Shown: positions 20,210 to 24,200 of the stretch, one piece after another
Position numbering within the stretch: position 1 is the stretch's first letter
How the letters are laid out: each line of letters begins with the position of its first letter
Origin: Acanthamoeba lenticulata
Taxonomy: Eukaryota; Discosea; Longamoebia; Acanthamoebidae
Direction of reading: 5' to 3'
Assembly (NCBI GenBank): GCA_002179805.1
Contig: NAVB01000261.1
Location: forward strand, 1-24,200
Length of the DNA stretch: 24,200 nucleotides
Notes under the pieces: generated by a model
Database searches by the model: none
Told to the model about the DNA's origin: nothing
Seen by the model: only the letters and a program-made list of their open reading frames with translations
Made by a program: the position numbers and the translations under genes

Positions 20210-21235
20210 TCAATCGGCCTTCACGCTGCCCGGCCGCCGCCTTGAGTTGGGCGTAGTCGCTGGAGAGGAGGTGCGCCTGTCGGCAGTCGCGGGAGCGGCC
20301 GGCCTGGGAGCCTGGCCGCGGACCATCGCGTAGCGGTACTCGCGTACCGGCCGCAGCGTGTGGGCCACCTTGGTCGCGAGCCAGTAGGTGGCCAACAGGA
20401 AGGGCGTGTAGGAGACCACAAACTCGAGCGGCGATGGTGCGTATTGGATCACGAACCAGGGGAACTCGAGGGTGTAGAGCACGATGAGGCCGGCTCCGAG
20501 CATGGGCAACATGGCCATACCGAGCGAGAAGAAGAACATGCCGAAGAAGAGGGCCACCGGACCCAGCAGGAGGAAGAAGAACAAAAGGCCAAAGGAGAAG
20601 GCCGAGGCGAAGAAGTCGAGCACGGAGAGGATTGGGGTAAGGAGGAACACGGCAAACTCGGAGAGGAACATCCGCGAGCGGACGCCGTGGAGCGGCTTGA
20701 GTTGGCGCCAATGGACCGAGATGTCATCGAACAACGACTCCACTTTCCTCCGTTGGTTGTTTACCTGCAAAGGGCCATGAATGGTTCAGCAGAGGAACAA
20801 CTCGTTGTGCACATCATTACCATCACGTACCGCAAGAGTGGCAGAGTCGACCTGGTTCCTGATCGTTTGGTCCAAGAACCAAGTCCAGCTCTGGCGCTTC
20901 AGAGCGGCTCTGTTATCGAGCAGGGCCACCAGCTTTTCCTCTTCCCGGTGTAGCGCATGTGCCAGGGTCTTTATTTCGTCTACCACCTTGGCGCTATCGA
21001 CGGCCTTGGCCGTCGGCGAGGCTGATGGCGTGGTCGGGGCAGTGTGCACTGCGTCAAGGAGGTGAGTGGCCGTGCCGTACCAGCTGCGCCATAGAGACTT
21101 GAGCTCCGAAGTCGTTGTATTCAGTGCGCCCTCGGCCGTGGTGGCGTCAACGTTGGGGGTAGCCGCTGTCGCCCAAACAAGGAACGCCACTGCAACAACG
21201 GCAAGGAGGAGCGTCTGGGTCAGTGGTCTGGTCAT
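20210..21235 (-). CDS. Unknown signal-peptide multi-pass membrane protein
   Basis: I do not recognise the family. Two exons (21235-20831 and 20764-20210) join in frame for 319 residues. Residues 1-24 are a clear signal peptide ending at an Ala-rich cleavage site (WATAA). Residues 25-160 are soluble, with helical charged stretches (VVDEIKTLAHALHREEEKLVALL) that would face the lumen or outside. Residues about 167-270 hold three to four hydrophobic segments, including a run of Phe/Leu and a Gly-Met-rich helix, followed by a last segment at about 250-265. The C-terminal ~45 residues are basic, Pro/Ala/Arg-rich and probably cytosolic. It could be a shaping or tethering protein of the ER or endosomes, but that is a guess. 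The NAGK start lies 104 bp downstream. Confidence 0.8.
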
Positions 21236-21519
21236 CTTGCGTGTCGTATAGTCCTACGCCGTAGTGTTGTGAGTGTTGCCAGAGCCCCAGCGCGGAACGT
21301 TGAGAACAGGCCTGACGGCACGCCAGACAGGTCTGGTCGCCGGCTCGCCGACGAGCCGCAGGCGTTTGGCAGAAATGTCAGTGCCGCGTAGCATTCCGCG
21401 GATATTCCACACGTTCTTCCAAGAATAATGTTTCACGTAAACAGCAAACAAGAAAAGAACACGAAAAAAGAAATAAACATCAAGACCATCACATCGATCC
21501 AGGATCAAGAGATTACAAC
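21236..21519. promoter_or_regulatory. Divergent promoter region between membrane protein and DCUN1D genes
   Basis: A 284-bp region separates two genes transcribed in opposite directions. It contains an AT-rich strip (about 21420-21482) next to the DCUN1D start. No coding sequence or named regulatory motif is visible. Confidence 0.55.
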
Positions 21520-22288
21520 ATGAGCAGGAACGCACGAGGATCGTCTCGCTCGGTGCCACCAGCGAAGAACTACGACGCTTCCATTTTGCAAGCGTTCGAG
21601 CAGTACAAGGAAACGGACGCCAACAGTGAAGATGAACAATTCATTGGCGTAGAGGGCCTGGAGAAGCTGTGTGATGCTATGGGCATCGATCCGCAGGCGC
21701 GAGTTCTCCTCTTACTTCAAAAGGAGTGTGGCTGCTCAACCATGGGCGAAATCACAAAGAGCGAGTTCCTTGCTGGGATGAAGAAGCTGGGCTTTGATGA
21801 CGATGCCTACGCCCTCAAGAAGGTCGGCACTAAGCTTAAGAGTGCTGATCGCGCTCTGGGACACTGCACTCCAGCGGGCCCGAGAGGATCCAACAAGTGC
21901 GTTCTGCTGTCCACCTTCTGTTCCTTCTTTCCTCATCAATCTCAATCTCCCATTCTCTCTGTCATGCAGGTCGAGCCCAGACTTTATTGAGCTCTACAAG
22001 TATACCTTTGAGCTCTGCCGGGAATCCAAGCAAAAGAAGGTCATCGACAAGAGCCTCGCGCTGGGCATGTTCCAGTTGCTCCTGGGCGAAAGCAACCTGC
22101 ATCACCTCGCGCCCCTCTGTGCGTATCTCGAGGCCAAAAGCGATGTGCAGGCCATCAACGCCGATCAATGGACGTGCATGCTCGAATTTGTAACCACTAT
22201 GGCGCCTGATTTCGGCAATTACTCGGAGGACGAGGCTTGGCCGGTCATGCTTGACGATTACGTGGCTGACACGCGACGAAAAGACTAA
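21520..22288 (+). CDS. DCUN1D/Dcn1-like cullin neddylation co-E3
   Basis: Dcn1-family proteins hold the NEDD8-charged E2 and the cullin together and so speed NEDD8 transfer and activate cullin-RING ligases. Two exons (21520-21896 and 21970-22288) give 231 residues, close to the 259 of human DCUN1D1. The whole protein after residue ~20 is the PONY/DCUN1 domain. It has FEQYKETD, FIGVEGLEKLCDAMGIDP, GEITKSEFLAGMKKLG, FIELYKYTFELCRE, KSLALGMFQLLLGE, AINADQWTCMLEFVTTM and NYSEDEAWPVMLDDYV. The last of these carries the acidic patch that meets the cullin. There is no UBA domain at the N-terminus. One difference is Glu in place of the usual Gly in the EDGAWP motif. Confidence 0.94.
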
Positions 22289-22441
22289 AAAGCTCTCATA
22301 ATACACCACTTCTTTGTACACACTTCTCTTGCCAAGCTTGCCCAAGGACAAGTGCCTGGGCTGGTCTCAATTTCTTTGAGTTTCTTTTCCCTGTGAAGTG
22401 GCCACAGGCCTGGTGGTTTGTTTGTTTTTTGCTTGAGCGTG

Positions 22442-23623
22442 ATGGAAAAACAAACACAAGGCGTGCCCCTGCCACGGGCCCTGAACGATGGTGACCTCGC
22501 TTTCCTTGTCCTCTACGCTCAGCGCCTTCGCACCAAGACTGGGAGCGAAACTGCCCCACCAGAGGAGAAGCAAGAGCTGGACCGCCTGCGCCAGCACGTG
22601 CTGCACCTGTGGCACACCTGCTTGGCTGAGGTAGGCCATTTCCAAAGCCGTTTTTTGCCTGTTCTTTGCCCTAACAGTGCTGCATTCAGGCTACGGTCTT
22701 GTACAGGTGCGTGCGGGAGCTGATGTTCCTCCAGCCGAGGATGGACTCTCACTTCCACTACCCCCAAGTCACCAACACCATTGCTTCCGGCTCTCCTGCA
22801 CGCTTTTTGGTGCGGTTGCTTGTCTGGCCGTTCTTTGTTCCTTTGGTGCTCACCTTGCTCCTCCTCTTCCTTTGGTTGCTCAAGGATCTGGGCTGCTGCT
22901 TCGGCACCGACACGAGGAGAGTCATTGTGGACGGCTGGCGCGAGGAGGACGTTGTCGCGGTCGACATCACTCCCGACTTCTGGTAGGTGTAACATGCTTC
23001 AGCAGAACAGGCCCGCTCTGCTCCACCGACCAACGGCTTTGCTCCTCTTGGTCTTGTACGCAGGAACTACGGCCTCGCGTTGTACGAGGACGCAGCGGAG
23101 CTCAAGGTCCAATTCCGTGTTGGCGATGTCACATCCGACACGACCTTTGTGCAGGGCCTCGTGGCTGATGGCCTCTTTGCGCATGTGTGGACGGGCGCGG
23201 TACTTCATGTGCTTCCTGAGGCCAAGGTGGAGGCCCTCTTGCGCAGCGTGTTCGCTGTGCTGCAGCCCGGAGGCAGCTATTTTGGCACCTGTGTCGGCGT
23301 GCGTGGTCAGCCCACCGAATGGCATCCGGGGTATCGCAACCGCAGCCCGGCCTATCTCCACTCGGCAGAGTCTCTCCAGGATCTGCTTCAGCGGATCGGC
23401 TTCGAAGAGGTGGTTGTGCAAGAACAGTCCCCACGCACGATCTTGCCCCCGAGCGTACGTCGCCATAACCTCGCTATGACCTCTGACTTGACCGTTCTCT
23501 CTGGCTAAGATTGAGAACTCACACGACCAGGCGCAAGAAGATCCCACGGATGCAGACCTGCCCAAGAGCATGCTGCGGTTCGCCAGCAAGAAGCCGTCCT
23601 TGCGCGACACCAGCAAAGAATAA
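22442..23623 (+). CDS. SAM-dependent methyltransferase (class I, fungal AusD-like group)
   Basis: Five exons (22442-22630, 22690-22809, 22885-22982, 23064-23454, 23510-23623) give 303 residues. SAM-binding motif I is DLGCCFGTDTRR at residue ~104, followed by VVAVDITPDFWNYGLALYED (motif II). Later come GDVTSDTTF, HVLPEAKVEALLRSVFAVLQPGG (motif post-II/III, as in Methyltransf_11/25) and GFEEVVVQE. The GCCxG form of motif I and the F-L-D junction recall fungal methyltransferases linked to secondary metabolism, such as AusD-like proteins. The substrate cannot be told from sequence. The start is the first in-frame ATG after the DCUN1D gene, and no targeting signal is seen. The 37-residue last exon adds a charged tail and is the least certain part; without it the frame would end in the preceding intron. 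Confidence 0.87.
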
Positions 23624-23629
23624 ATGCAA

Positions 23630-23635
23630 AATAAA
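23630..23635 (+). other. Polyadenylation signal of the methyltransferase gene
   Basis: A canonical AATAAA starts 7 nt after the TAA. A second copy overlaps the stop codon itself (23619-23624). Cleavage would fall inside the 3' end of the convergent Pro-rich gene. Confidence 0.6.
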
Positions 23636-23652
23636 ATTCTCATTACACAACA

Positions 23653-24200
23653 CTACACCGCAGACTGCGCGCCGGGCGGCGGCGGAGGCGGGCCGAGGTG
23701 GGACGGTGGCGGGAAGAGGTCCTGGAAGATGGGCAGGTCCTCCAGGTTGGGGAACTCCAACGTCGAGGCCGTCGACGTGGAGGGCGGCGGCAGGTCGACG
23801 ACGACCTCGATGGCCGGCATGGGCGCCGTGTGCGACGACACCGTGGCGGTGGGCAGCGCGGGCAGCGGCTGGCGCGCGGGCGGCGGGTGCGGCCCGAGGG
23901 CCATCGGCGTCGTGGGCAGGGGCTTGGCCGGCGGGCCGTGGACGTGGCGCATGGAGGGCGACCGCAGGCGCGGCGACGCGGCCTGCGGCCTGGGCGACGA
24001 CGAGGACGACATGGTGGGCGAGGCGGGCGCCACATGCGGAGCCAGATGGGGAAGGCTCACGGGCGTGTTCGGGGTCGACGGGTCGGCAGCGTCTGCCGTG
24101 GGCGGCTCAGGCGAGATGTTGTACTCGGCCAGGGCGTCGAGCGGCTTGGTGACCCGCAGGAACTGCACCTGCGGGACGCTGCTCGGGCTGCTTCTGCGCG
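23653..24200 (-). CDS. Pro/Ser-rich protein, 3' end (cut by window edge)
   Basis: The frame is open from the right edge to a TAG at 23653-23655, giving about 181 residues of C-terminus; the 5' part lies outside. The sequence is mostly Pro, Ser, Ala and Thr with no domain, and is likely disordered. It has SP/TP sites suited to proline-directed kinases and a hydrophobic-acidic patch (FPNLEDLPIFQDLFPP) about 20 residues before the end, followed by a PPPPPP run. The patch could be a short linear binding motif. An exon may start near 24168, where CCGCAG precedes GTG, but the frame also reads straight through. Its stop is 29 bp from the stop of the methyltransferase gene on the other strand. Confidence 0.7.
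   Translation of the reverse strand, partial: RRSSPSSVPQVQFLRVTKPLDALAEYNISPEPPTADAADPSTPNTPVSLPHLAPHVAPASPTMSSSSSPRPQAASPRLRSPSMRHVHGPPAKPLPTTPMALGPHPPPARQPLPALPTATVSSHTAPMPAIEVVVDLPPPSTSTASTLEFPNLEDLPIFQDLFPPPSHLGPPPPPPGAQSAV

Noticed and set aside
22810..22884. Apparent membrane helix (Leu/Val/Trp-rich) in the methyltransferase
   Set aside because: It is the intron between FL and DLGCCFG. Removing it gives a proper SAM-binding motif I.

Overview
This window looks like nuclear DNA from a free-living amoeba, most likely Acanthamoeba castellanii or a close relative. The reasons are GC-rich, very compact genes; many short introns, mostly 50-140 nt, with GTACGN, GTGCGN or GTGAGN donors; and a domain repertoire typical of that genus, especially receptor kinases with bacterial periplasmic-binding-protein ectodomains and class III cyclase modules. 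This assignment is inference from gene content and composition; no database was searched. There is no sign of a virus, transposon, CRISPR array, rRNA or tRNA gene.

Layout, left to right. (1) 1-1323, minus: 5' part of a HEAT-like helical repeat protein cut by the left edge. (2) 1416-2518, minus: a protein with a C-terminal MYND zinc finger. (3) 2579-9451, minus: an 18-exon gene for a 1727-residue membrane receptor. Its parts in order are signal peptide, two PstS-like phosphate-binding-protein domains, a Cys-rich EGF-like segment, one transmembrane helix, TKL kinase 1, a degenerate class III nucleotide cyclase domain, and TKL kinase 2. (4) 9739-10918, minus: TruB-type tRNA pseudouridine synthase. 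(5) 11253-15647, plus: a 1170-residue RasGEF (REM plus CDC25) with a coiled-coil and a Ser/acidic tail. (6) 15789-18108, plus: a ZZ zinc finger joined to a dual-specificity phosphatase, with a long acidic tail and a PIP-box-like C-terminus. (7) 18228-20105, minus: N-acetylglucosamine kinase with an N-terminus that looks mitochondrial and membrane-anchored. (8) 20210-21235, minus: an unknown secretory-pathway membrane protein. (9) 21520-22288, plus: DCUN1D/Dcn1-like cullin neddylation factor. (10) 22442-23623, plus: SAM-dependent methyltransferase. (11) 23653-24200, minus: 3' end of a Pro/Ser-rich protein cut by the right edge.

I built the exon models by hand from splice signals, reading-frame phase and family motifs. 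For every complete gene the exon lengths add up to an uninterrupted frame. The genes do not form an operon or an obvious pathway. Several are signalling parts (receptor kinase/cyclase, RasGEF, DSP phosphatase, neddylation factor), but their adjacency gives no evidence that they work together. Spacing is tight: 29-154 bp between most neighbours, about 290 bp upstream of the receptor gene, and about 280-330 bp in the two divergent promoter regions.

The items most worth a second look are the PstS-PstS-kinase-cyclase-kinase receptor with altered ligand loops and altered cyclase catalytic residues, the N-terminus of the GlcNAc kinase, and the ZZ-DSP phosphatase with its PCNA-binding-like tail.
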